From Oscillospiraceae bacterium (lineage in GTDB: Bacteria; Bacillota_A; Clostridia; Oscillospirales; Oscillospiraceae): a DNA stretch of 11,576 nt. The stretch is from assembly GCA_017411665.1 (NCBI GenBank), contig JAFQPT010000191.1, forward strand, positions 1-11,576, read 5' to 3'. The translations under genes were made by a program, and so were the position numbers. How positions within the stretch are numbered: the first letter of the stretch is position 1; every line of letters starts with the position of its first letter. Below the pieces are notes generated by a model that was given only the letters and a program-made list of their open reading frames with translations, was not told the DNA's origin and made no database searches. Of the stretch, positions 5,940-11,576 are shown one piece after another.

Positions 5940-7292
5940 ATGAAACAGAACGGAGCAATGGATCTGACGCAGGGCAGACCCATCAAGCAGATATTGCTGT
6001 TTTCTCTGCCTTTGGTGATGGGAACACTATTCCAGCAGCTGTATTCCTTTGTGGATACGGTTATGGTTGGGCGACTGGTGGGGGATGCCGCGCTGGCGGC
6101 GGTTGGCACCACCTGGTCGCTGTATTTCTTTACCATCGGCTTTGTGCAGGGCTGCTGTGCGGGCTTTTGTATCCCCCTTGCCCAGTCCATCGGCGCAAAG
6201 GATGATGCGGAATTCAAACGATATTTCTGGAACGGTGTCTGGGTTTGCGTTGTGATGGGCGTTGTTGTCACTGAGGTGACCTATGCCTTTGCAGAGCCGC
6301 TGCTGCGCATGATTCATACGCCGGAAGAAATACTGGGAGATGCGGTGCGCTATATTCGCATCATCTTCCTTGGGATTCCCGCAACGATTCTCTATAACTT
6401 CTGTGCAGGCACTCTGCGTGCGGCAGGGGACTCTCAGCGTCCTACCTATTTCCTGCTGGCGACCAGTTTTTTGAACATTGCGCTGGACTGGCTGCTCATT
6501 GCGGTGATTCCTATGGGCGTGGCCGGTGCGGCCTGGGCAACTGTGCTCAGCCAGCTGGTCAGCGGTCTGCTGAATCTGGGATGGATCGTTTGGAAGACCG
6601 ATCTGCTCAGCGGCAGTGTCGGGCTGCGCGGTGCGTCTGCATCTCATATTGCACGACTGTGCAAGCTGGGCTTCCCCATGGGCTTTGAGCTGTCAGTCTC
6701 TGCCATTGGTGCCATCATTCTGCAGGGCGCCATCAATTCCTTCGGCACCGCTGTGATTGCGGGTCAGACCGCAGGGGAAAAGATTCGCCGTATGTTTACT
6801 CTGCCTATGGAATCCGTGGGTGTGGGGATGGCGACCTATGTGGGGCAGAATGAAGGTGCGCAGCGTTATGACCGCATCCGCGACGGCATCAAGGCAGGTC
6901 TTACCATTCAGCTCAGCTACTGCGTGGTTGCGTGGGTCGCGGTGTATTTCGGAAAGCAGTTCTTCTCCGAATTTGTACTGGGCCCCGAAGCGGTGGACGC
7001 GGTAGCACTGTCTGTGGAATATCTGACGGTGATGAGTGTGCTGTTCTGCTTCCACGGCGGCGTGATGCTCATGCGCTACACCCTGCAGGGCATGGGCTAC
7101 AGCCTTCATGCGGTGCTCAGCGGTGTGGCAGAGCTGTTTGGCAGATGGATCGGAGGCTGGCTGGCAGTGGCACATCTGGGCTACTTCGGCATCTGCATCG
7201 CAAACCCCATGGCATGGTGTATGGCGACGGTTTACTGCAGTGTACTGGTGACCTACTATCTGCGCAAGCGTCTGCGCGGTGAGGCGTTCTGA
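5940..7292 (+). CDS. MATE-family multidrug/metabolite efflux transporter
   Basis: The 450-residue protein has the standard length and two-fold MatE arrangement of multidrug and toxic compound extrusion transporters, which swap Na+ or H+ for drugs or metabolites across the cytoplasmic membrane. Typical first-repeat elements are LFSLPLVMGTLFQQLYSFVD followed by TVMVGRLVGDAALAAVG, and GTLRAAGDSQRPTYF before helix 5. The second repeat starts with LGFPMGFELSVSAIGAIILQ and contains GEKIRRMFTLPMESVGVGMA and the YTLQGMGYS motif. About twelve membrane helices are expected. GGAGAG (5929-5934) lies 5 bases before ATG 5940; an in-frame TTG at 5877 would add 21 polar residues and is rejected. The substrate is unknown. 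It is divergent from the EamA exporter and may share regulation with it. Confidence 0.92.
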   Translation: MKQNGAMDLTQGRPIKQILLFSLPLVMGTLFQQLYSFVDTVMVGRLVGDAALAAVGTTWSLYFFTIGFVQGCCAGFCIPLAQSIGAKDDAEFKRYFWNGVWVCVVMGVVVTEVTYAFAEPLLRMIHTPEEILGDAVRYIRIIFLGIPATILYNFCAGTLRAAGDSQRPTYFLLATSFLNIALDWLLIAVIPMGVAGAAWATVLSQLVSGLLNLGWIVWKTDLLSGSVGLRGASASHIARLCKLGFPMGFELSVSAIGAIILQGAINSFGTAVIAGQTAGEKIRRMFTLPMESVGVGMATYVGQNEGAQRYDRIRDGIKAGLTIQLSYCVVAWVAVYFGKQFFSEFVLGPEAVDAVALSVEYLTVMSVLFCFHGGVMLMRYTLQGMGYSLHAVLSGVAELFGRWIGGWLAVAHLGYFGICIANPMAWCMATVYCSVLVTYYLRKRLRGEAF

Positions 7293-7294
7293 TG

Positions 7295-7327
7295 AAAAGC
7301 GTACATCCGCTTGGGTGTACGCTTTTT
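7295..7327 (+). terminator. Terminator after the MATE gene
   Basis: AAAAGCGTACATCC (7295-7308) pairs with GGGTGTACGCTTTT (7313-7326), with one T-G wobble, around a GCTT loop, and continues into a T-tract to 7327. It starts 2 bp after the MATE stop. Confidence 0.9.
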
Positions 7328-7328
7328 C

Positions 7329-7357
7329 TGTACAAAACGGAAAAGCTTTGATAAGAT
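7329..7357 (+). promoter_or_regulatory. Putative promoter of the PNPOx-SGNH-SseB operon
   Basis: TGTACA (7329-7334, four of six bases of TTGACA) is 17 bases from TAAGAT (7352-7357), which is preceded by TGA (7349-7351), giving an extended -10. The transcription start would be near 7364. The -35 box begins 2 bp after the T-tract of the preceding terminator. Confidence 0.6.
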
Positions 7358-7371
7358 AGAAGCATCGAAAC

Positions 7372-7378
7372 AAAGGAG
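7372..7378 (+). promoter_or_regulatory. Ribosome binding site that sets the PNPOx-like start at 7387
   Basis: AAAGGAG lies 8 bases before the ATG at 7387 but only 2 bases before the in-frame TTG at 7381, so the ATG is the likely start. Confidence 0.8.
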
Positions 7379-7386
7379 CGTTGGCA

Positions 7387-7863
7387 ATGTTCAGAGAGGT
7401 TGTGCGCAAAAAGCAGGAGCTGAGCGAGGCGGACTGCATTGCGATACTGAAGCATGAGGTGAGAGGTGTTCTGGCTGTGCTGGGGGATGATGAGTACCCC
7501 TACGCAGTGCCCACCAATTACTGGTACAATAAAGAGGACGGAAAGCTGTACTTCCACAGCGGGAAGAGCGGGCACAAAATAGATGCCATCAAGCGGCATG
7601 ACAAGGTGTCCTTTTGCGTATATGACAGCGGTACCCACAAGGAAGGGGACTGGGCGCTGACGTTCAAGAGTGTGATTGTATTCGGCAGAATCGAGCTCGT
7701 GGAGGACTACGACTTTGCTATGGATATTGCCCGTCGACTGAGTCTGAAATTTACATTCGATACCGATTACATCGAACATGAGGTTGCAAATTACGGAGCG
7801 GGGACACTGGTGTTTGCACTGGTACCCGAGCATATAACAGGGAAGACCATTCACGAGGCATAA
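7387..7863 (+). CDS. Pyridoxamine 5'-phosphate oxidase-like / NimA-like flavin-binding protein
   Basis: The 158-residue protein fits the FMN-binding split-barrel family related to pyridoxamine 5'-phosphate oxidase and nitroimidazole reductase NimA (Pyridox_ox_2 type). Visible family features are the N-terminal R.KK.ELSE helix (residues 8-14), the strand GVLAVLGDDEYPYAVPTNYW (27-46), LYFHSGKSGHKIDAIKRHDK (54-73) and the VSFCVYD and SVIVFGRIELV strands. These proteins usually bind FMN, sometimes heme or F420, and reduce small molecules; the exact reaction is not predictable. No signal peptide. It is followed by the SGNH hydrolase gene after a 14-bp gap, so the two are probably co-transcribed. 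Confidence 0.85.
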   Translation: MFREVVRKKQELSEADCIAILKHEVRGVLAVLGDDEYPYAVPTNYWYNKEDGKLYFHSGKSGHKIDAIKRHDKVSFCVYDSGTHKEGDWALTFKSVIVFGRIELVEDYDFAMDIARRLSLKFTFDTDYIEHEVANYGAGTLVFALVPEHITGKTIHEA

Positions 7864-7868
7864 AGGAG
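7864..7868 (+). promoter_or_regulatory. Ribosome binding site that sets the SGNH start at 7878
   Basis: AGGAG overlaps the base after the previous stop. It is 9 bases from ATG 7878 and only 3 from ATG 7872 in the same frame, so 7878 is favoured; the difference is two residues. Confidence 0.6.
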
Positions 7869-7877
7869 CGAATGATT

Positions 7878-9008
7878 ATGAGTAATACACAGCGTTGGGT
7901 CAGCGTATGGGGCAATGCCGTCAGCGTGGCGGAAAACCGTCCCGAACGATACGCAAAGGACATCACCATTCGATACCCCATCAATATCCCCTTTTCCGGG
8001 GAAGCGCTGCGCCTGACCTTTGATAATTATTGCGGTACCGAGCCCATTACCTTGAGCAAAATCAGCGTGTTTTACGGCGGTGAATTTTACCCTGTGCTGT
8101 GCAATGGCCGGCGCAGTGTGACCATCGGGGCAGGGGAGCGCATTGTCACCGATCCGCTGGATATTCATCTCAATGCGGAGGAATTGATTCAAGTCAGTTT
8201 CTATCTGGCGGACTTTACACTGATGCGCTCTGTGGTGTATGCCTGTGGGCCTCTGTCGGAAGGCTTGTATGCAAACGGTGATCAGACGGAAAATGCGAAT
8301 ATCGACATCATGACCTCCAAGTACACCCACCTGTTTTATTTCCTCAGCAATGTGTCTGTGCTTACAGAGGCGGAAAACCGCAGCATCGTATGCTACGGGG
8401 ACTCCATTACCGCGCAGGATTGGCCCGACTATCTGGCCATGCGCTGCTATCGGGAGGGCTACAACAAAACTGCCATCATTCGCCGCGCTGCCAGCGGTAC
8501 CCGTATTCTGCGTCAGTATGACTGTCTGATCTACGAATCTTACGGACTGTCCGGCAGCAACCGCTTTACTCACGAAGTGCCCACCGACGGTGCGGATACG
8601 GTCATCATTCAGCAGGGTATCAATGACATCATTCACCCTGTTGGGGAAGAGAAAAACGTATTCCGTCCCATGAGTGATCTGCCTACTGTGGAAGAGCTGA
8701 TTGAAGGTCTGAAAACCTATATTGCACAGGCGCGCAGCTTTGGATACAAGGTTTACGTGGGGACGCTGCTACCTATGGGCGGCTGGAGAACGGATGCGCC
8801 CTTCCGTCAGGAAATGCGCCATGCCTACAATGATTTTATCCGTACCACCGACCTCATTGACGGCTGCATTGATTTTGACAAGGCACTGCAGAATCCCGAA
8901 CGCCCCGACTACTTCCTGCCTGCTTACGATTCGGGCGATCATCTGCATCCCAGTGCTGCAGGCTATGAGCGCATGGCACAGGAAATTCCCGCAGCTTTGC
9001 TGACATAA
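7878..9008 (+). CDS. SGNH/GDSL-family hydrolase with N-terminal beta-rich domain
   Basis: The 376-residue protein has a beta-rich N-terminal region (about residues 1-165) and a C-terminal SGNH hydrolase domain. Catalytic blocks are visible: block I SIVCYGDSIT with nucleophile S176; block III IIQQGINDI with oxyanion residue N249; and block V GDHLHPSAAGY with D354 and H357 completing the triad. SGNH hydrolases are serine esterases that remove acyl or acetyl groups from lipids, carbohydrates or small molecules. There is no signal peptide or membrane segment, so it is likely cytoplasmic, unlike the secreted polysaccharide esterases of the family. The substrate is unknown. It lies between the PNPOx-like and SseB-like genes, with gaps of 14 and 13 bp, in one operon. 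Confidence 0.87.
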   Translation: MSNTQRWVSVWGNAVSVAENRPERYAKDITIRYPINIPFSGEALRLTFDNYCGTEPITLSKISVFYGGEFYPVLCNGRRSVTIGAGERIVTDPLDIHLNAEELIQVSFYLADFTLMRSVVYACGPLSEGLYANGDQTENANIDIMTSKYTHLFYFLSNVSVLTEAENRSIVCYGDSITAQDWPDYLAMRCYREGYNKTAIIRRAASGTRILRQYDCLIYESYGLSGSNRFTHEVPTDGADTVIIQQGINDIIHPVGEEKNVFRPMSDLPTVEELIEGLKTYIAQARSFGYKVYVGTLLPMGGWRTDAPFRQEMRHAYNDFIRTTDLIDGCIDFDKALQNPERPDYFLPAYDSGDHLHPSAAGYERMAQEIPAALLT

Positions 9009-9012
9009 GGAG
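9008..9012 (+). promoter_or_regulatory. Ribosome binding site that sets the SseB-like start at 9022
   Basis: AGGAG directly abuts an in-frame ATG at 9013, too close to use, and lies 9 bases before the ATG at 9022. The later start is therefore chosen. Confidence 0.7.
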
Positions 9013-9021
9013 ATGCGTTCC

Positions 9022-9510
9022 ATGAGTGAAAACGAAAAGGATTTGAAGGAATTTCTGCAGGACGGAAAAGTTCTGACGATTTTGATCAATGAACACAATG
9101 CGATTCGCAGCGAAAAAAGCTTTACGGTGCTTTTGAGCTGTTTGGCAGATGATCCTCCCGTGTGGGTGCCTATGACAGTGACTGCCAGCGATGAGGATAT
9201 CGAAAATATCCTGAAAAGCGGTGTGGGCAGTGTTGTCAAAACGAAAAATGAGATCCGTATGAAGCCGGATATCTTGAAAAACGGAGAAGGGGAGCTGTTT
9301 TTTCCGGGATTCTCTATGCAGGAGGAAGCTCCGGAGACGTATCGCAACCATTTCTCCTGGGTGAAAATGCCTATGAGCAACTGTGTGAATGTTGCCCTGC
9401 AGATGAAGAATCTGAAGGGTATGGTGCTCAATGGGTTCAGCAGCAGTTTTGTGCTTCCCAATTCGCTGCTGCAGCTTTTGAAGGATATTTACAGCAATCG
9501 AAAAGAATAA
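9022..9510 (+). CDS. SseB-like domain protein
   Basis: This 162-residue soluble protein resembles the SseB N-terminal-domain family. The segment ELFFPGFSMQEEAPE (residues 91-105) looks like the family's lpvFts.eea motif, followed by an SWVKMPM strand (112-118), a helix, and GMVLNGFSSSFVLP (133-146) like the conserved glnlNPf.....l element. The first 80 residues include VWVPMTVTASDEDI, which is less family-specific. SseB-family proteins in Firmicutes have no settled biochemical function, and the Salmonella type III effector name should not be transferred. It is the last gene of the PNPOx-SGNH-SseB operon and its stop touches the following terminator. Confidence 0.6.
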   Translation: MSENEKDLKEFLQDGKVLTILINEHNAIRSEKSFTVLLSCLADDPPVWVPMTVTASDEDIENILKSGVGSVVKTKNEIRMKPDILKNGEGELFFPGFSMQEEAPETYRNHFSWVKMPMSNCVNVALQMKNLKGMVLNGFSSSFVLPNSLLQLLKDIYSNRKE

Positions 9511-9549
9511 CAAAAAATGCGTGTATCACAGATACACGCATTTTTTGTT
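9509..9549. terminator. Bidirectional terminator between the SseB-like and methyltransferase genes
   Basis: A perfect 17-bp stem, CAAAAAATGCGTGTATC (9511-9527) with its complement at 9531-9547, closes around an ACA loop and can extend two more A-T pairs outward. Six A on one side and six T on the other give a U-tract in both directions. It ends the plus-strand operon and the minus-strand methyltransferase gene, whose stop begins at its outer edge. Confidence 0.93.
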
Positions 9550-10358
9550 TAATTACAAAGCTGCCAAAAGGCTACGGCACTGGCGGCGGCCACGTTGAGG
9601 GAGTCTACGTTATGAGACATGGGGATTTTGACGGTGTAGTCGCAGTCGGCAATGGTAGCGGTCGCCAGTCCGTCGCCTTCGGTGCCGAGGATGATGGCCA
9701 GTTTTTCCTCCGAGCAGACCGCAGGGTCTTTGATGGATACAGACTGATCGGTCAGTGCCATAGCGGCGGTTTTGAAGCCGAGGGCCTTCAGCTGCGCGCA
9801 ATAATCTGAATCGCTGTCCAGAAATGTCCAGGGAATCTGGAAAACCGTGCCCATGCTGACGCGAATGGCGCGGCGGTACAGGGGGTTGCTGCAGGCAGAG
9901 GTCAGCAGTACCGCGTCTACATTCAGTGCGGCAGCGGAGCGGAAAATGGCACCGACGTTGGTGGGGTTCATGACGTTTTCCAGTACGGCTACACGGCGGA
10001 TGTTGCGGCAGATGTCTTCGACAGCGGGCAGCGGCTTTCTGCGCATGGCGCACAGCAGACCGCGGGTCAGCCGGAAACCTGTGAGCTGAGTCAGAACATC
10101 GAATTCCGCGGTGTATACGGGGATGCTGCCGCAGCGTTCCAGCAGGGCTTTGGCCTGTCCGTCAATGTGCTTTTTTTCTGCAAGGAAGGATACGGGCTCA
10201 TAGCCGCCGTCCAGTGCCCGCTCGATGACTTTCGGGCTTTCTGCAATGAACAGACCTTTTTGGGGAAATTCCCGATTGAGAAGCTGTACCTCCGTCAAAC
10301 GGGCGTACACATCCAGCTCGGGTGCGTGAAAATCAGTGATTTCAATGATGTTTGCCAT
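9549..10358 (-). CDS. SpoU/TrmH-family RNA 2'-O-methyltransferase
   Basis: The 269-residue protein is a SPOUT-class enzyme that transfers methyl from S-adenosylmethionine to a ribose 2'-OH in rRNA or tRNA. Residues about 33-110 form the SpoU substrate-binding domain (GLFIAESPKVIERALDGGYE). The catalytic domain has all three motifs: motif 1 from E127-N128 to R140 (ENVMNPTNVGAIFRSAAAL), motif 2 at 220-231 (LAIILGTEGDGL), and motif 3 at 244-258 (KIPMSHNVDSLNVAAA), which form the knotted SAM site. The target nucleotide cannot be predicted; 23S rRNA guanosine is common for this group (RlmB-like or YsgA-like). AAAGGAG (plus-strand 10364-10370) is 5 bases before the ATG. It is transcribed alone from a divergent promoter region shared with the TPR gene. 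Confidence 0.92.
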   Translation of the reverse strand: MANIIEITDFHAPELDVYARLTEVQLLNREFPQKGLFIAESPKVIERALDGGYEPVSFLAEKKHIDGQAKALLERCGSIPVYTAEFDVLTQLTGFRLTRGLLCAMRRKPLPAVEDICRNIRRVAVLENVMNPTNVGAIFRSAAALNVDAVLLTSACSNPLYRRAIRVSMGTVFQIPWTFLDSDSDYCAQLKALGFKTAAMALTDQSVSIKDPAVCSEEKLAIILGTEGDGLATATIADCDYTVKIPMSHNVDSLNVAAASAVAFWQLCN

Positions 10359-10392
10359 GGGGTCTCCTTTATGACTTCATTCAATTGCTCCT

Positions 10393-10421
10393 ATCTTATA
10401 CCTATTTTTCTCCGTGCACAA
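10393..10421 (-). promoter_or_regulatory. Putative promoter of the RNA methyltransferase gene
   Basis: On the minus strand TTGTGC (plus 10416-10421) is 17 bases from TAAGAT (plus 10393-10398), giving a start near 10386 and a short leader of about 28 bases before the ATG. Confidence 0.6.
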
Positions 10422-10452
10422 GGAGAGAGGCGAAAAATCTGTGTGTTTCCTT

Positions 10453-10483
10453 TTGCCGGGAACTATGGTACTCTACGTATAAG
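10453..10483 (+). promoter_or_regulatory. Weak candidate promoter of the TPR-EamA operon
   Basis: TTGCCG (10453-10458) and TATAAG (10478-10483) are separated by 19 bases, longer than ideal. The position suits the ATG at 10508, but the -35 match and spacing are only fair. Confidence 0.35.
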
Positions 10484-10507
10484 AATAAATTTGACAAGGA
10501 GTATGGT

Positions 10508-11263
10508 ATGGCAAAGCAATCTTTTGCGGAAAAGCTGGCGGAACGCAGCTTTTATTCCGAGCATATTCAGCGTGACTGGAACGCCCATATGCAGGCATTC
10601 GGCCCCATTCTGGAGCCTGCCTTTAGCGATAGCTACCAGGCGAAGATTCATCTCACTGCGGCTCTGTCTGCACTGAGCAACCATCGGTTCAAATCCGCAC
10701 AGAACAAGTTGAAAACACTGCAGCCCTACTGCAAGACCAATGCCGACCATGCGGCATGGATGTTTTGTATGGGAATTTCCTGTGAGCTGCAGGGGGATAC
10801 CGAAGGGATGGTATATTACTATTCCAAGGCAGGCAAGTTCGGACATCGGTTTTATCTGGTAGAAATGAAGCTTGCCAAGGCAGCACACAATGGCGGTCGT
10901 TTCGAGGACGCACTCGGTCATTATCACCGCGCGCTGGAGCTGTTTGATGAGACCATGGTGCAGGGAGAACGGCAGAGTGAGATTATCCGAGCCTCTGTCT
11001 ACACCAATCTGGCATCCTGTCTGACGATGCTGTTCCGCTATGAAGAGGCAGAGGACATGCTGCGGATTTCCAGAGAAATATCTCCTCAGCAGACGGGAAG
11101 AGCGGTGACGGAAGCGATTTTGTATGCGGCAATGGGAGACCTTGAAAAAACGCAGGATAGTCTGGTTGCACTGGAAGAGCAAATGCCTGAGCTGGTGGAT
11201 GCGGTGACGCAGACTGTGGATGATATTTTTGCGGGTACCCACGAACATTTTAAAAAGAGATAA
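10508..11263 (+). CDS. Tetratricopeptide-repeat (TPR) protein
   Basis: This 251-residue soluble helical protein has about five degenerate TPR-like helix pairs: near residues 48-71, 82-107 (AAWMFCMGISCELQGDTEGM), 118-147 (AHNGGRFEDALGHYHRALEL), 163-190 (YTNLASCLTMLFRYEEAEDM) and 199-222. TPR arrays are protein-binding scaffolds; no enzymatic domain, signal peptide or membrane helix is seen, so the partner is unknown. ATG 10508 is chosen because AAGGAG (10496-10501) is 6 bases upstream; the frame is open back to 10352, but that would overlap the divergent gene's start and the promoters. The next gene, an EamA transporter, begins 12 bp after the stop, so the two are likely co-transcribed. Confidence 0.8.
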   Translation: MAKQSFAEKLAERSFYSEHIQRDWNAHMQAFGPILEPAFSDSYQAKIHLTAALSALSNHRFKSAQNKLKTLQPYCKTNADHAAWMFCMGISCELQGDTEGMVYYYSKAGKFGHRFYLVEMKLAKAAHNGGRFEDALGHYHRALELFDETMVQGERQSEIIRASVYTNLASCLTMLFRYEEAEDMLRISREISPQQTGRAVTEAILYAAMGDLEKTQDSLVALEEQMPELVDAVTQTVDDIFAGTHEHFKKR

Positions 11264-11275
11264 AGAGGAACGAAT

Positions 11276-11576
11276 ATGATCAATCTTGCACTTGCTGTAT
11301 TGTGCAGCGCGGCGATTTCCCTTGTGATGCGTTTGAGTACCGACAAGGTGAAGGGAAATGTCAGCATGCTGGCGATGAATTATCTGATGTGTCTGCTGAT
11401 TGCGGGTACCTTTACGGGCTGGAACAATCTTCTGCCTGTGCAGGAAGGCAGTATAACTGCCCTTGTTCTCGGCGGCTCTCAGGGTATTTTGTATCTGGCG
11501 GCCTTTGTGCTGCTGCAGCTGAATATCCGCAAAAACGGCGTGGTGCTGTCTGCGATTTTTCAGCGCCTTGGCCTGC
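11276..11576 (+). CDS. EamA/DMT-family transporter, N-terminal part (cut by window end)
   Basis: From ATG 11276 the frame stays open for 100 codons to the window end. The product starts MINLALAVLCSAAISLVMRL and continues with a second hydrophobic segment (NYLMCLLIAGTFTGW) and a third (ALVLGGSQGILYLAAFVLLQ), followed by NIRKNGVVLSAIFQRLG. About three to four membrane helices are seen, with short loops. This fits a DMT/EamA-type exporter, but the conserved second half is missing, so the family call is moderate. AGAGG (11264-11268) is 7 bases upstream of the ATG. It follows the TPR gene directly. It shares little obvious sequence with the EamA protein at 4919-5788. Confidence 0.65.
   Translation, partial: MINLALAVLCSAAISLVMRLSTDKVKGNVSMLAMNYLMCLLIAGTFTGWNNLLPVQEGSITALVLGGSQGILYLAAFVLLQLNIRKNGVVLSAIFQRLGL

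Noticed and set aside
10491..10496. Perfect TTGACA upstream of the TPR gene
   Set aside because: It overlaps the ribosome binding site and is only 11 bases from the ATG, so no -10 element or leader could follow it.
10352..10507. N-terminal extension of the TPR protein back to 10352
   Set aside because: It would cross the divergent promoter region and overlap the methyltransferase start; AAGGAG before ATG 10508 marks the real start.
1..11576. CRISPR array, tRNA, rRNA or known riboswitch
   Set aside because: No regularly spaced repeats, no CCA-ended cloverleaf and no recognisable riboswitch core were seen; leaders between genes are short and mostly filled by promoters and terminators.

Overview
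The window looks like chromosomal DNA of a gut-type Firmicute, most likely class Clostridia near Oscillospiraceae/Ruminococcaceae. The grounds are the protein sequences, strong AGGAG-type ribosome binding sites, sigma-A-type promoters, compact operons and a perfect hairpin terminator after almost every transcription unit. This placement is inference from sequence style; no rRNA or species marker is present.

Layout. 1-141: right end of an IS3-family (IS150-like) insertion sequence, with the last 26 codons of its transposase and its terminal inverted repeat. 145-169: a terminator left beside the insertion. 237-2253: a four-gene plus-strand operon: a GNAT acetyltransferase fused to a DUF4298 domain, an internally deleted GNAT remnant, an ASCH-domain protein and a Nudix (ADP-ribose pyrophosphatase-like) hydrolase. 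It closes with the terminator at 2256-2287. 2408-4876: a single-gene unit for an 822-residue protein with an adenosine/AMP-deaminase-like metal centre and a C-terminal Rossmann-like domain resembling the SLOG/DprA superfamily. This is the most unusual gene here. 4878-4929: a shared bidirectional terminator. 4919-5788 (minus) and 5940-7292 (plus): divergent EamA/DMT and MATE transporters driven by back-to-back promoters. 7387-9510: a three-gene operon of a flavin-binding split-barrel (PNPOx/NimA-like) protein, a cytosolic SGNH hydrolase and an SseB-like protein. It meets the minus-strand SpoU/TrmH-type RNA 2'-O-methyltransferase (9549-10358) at a second bidirectional terminator. 10508-11263 and 11276-end: a TPR protein followed by a second EamA-type transporter cut by the window edge.

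Most of the window is ordinary housekeeping and accessory chromosome: transporters, detoxifying or modifying enzymes, and an RNA methylase. The candidate for a new system is the deaminase-SLOG fusion. It combines a nucleoside/nucleotide deaminase-like active site, altered at one normally conserved aspartate, with a possible nucleotide-binding domain. It has its own promoter and terminator. The RADAR defence deaminase RdrB is a functional analogy only; no RdrA-like ATPase is present within the window. The other notable observations are the in-frame deletion in the second GNAT gene, the GNAT-DUF4298 fusion and the IS end abutting the first operon.
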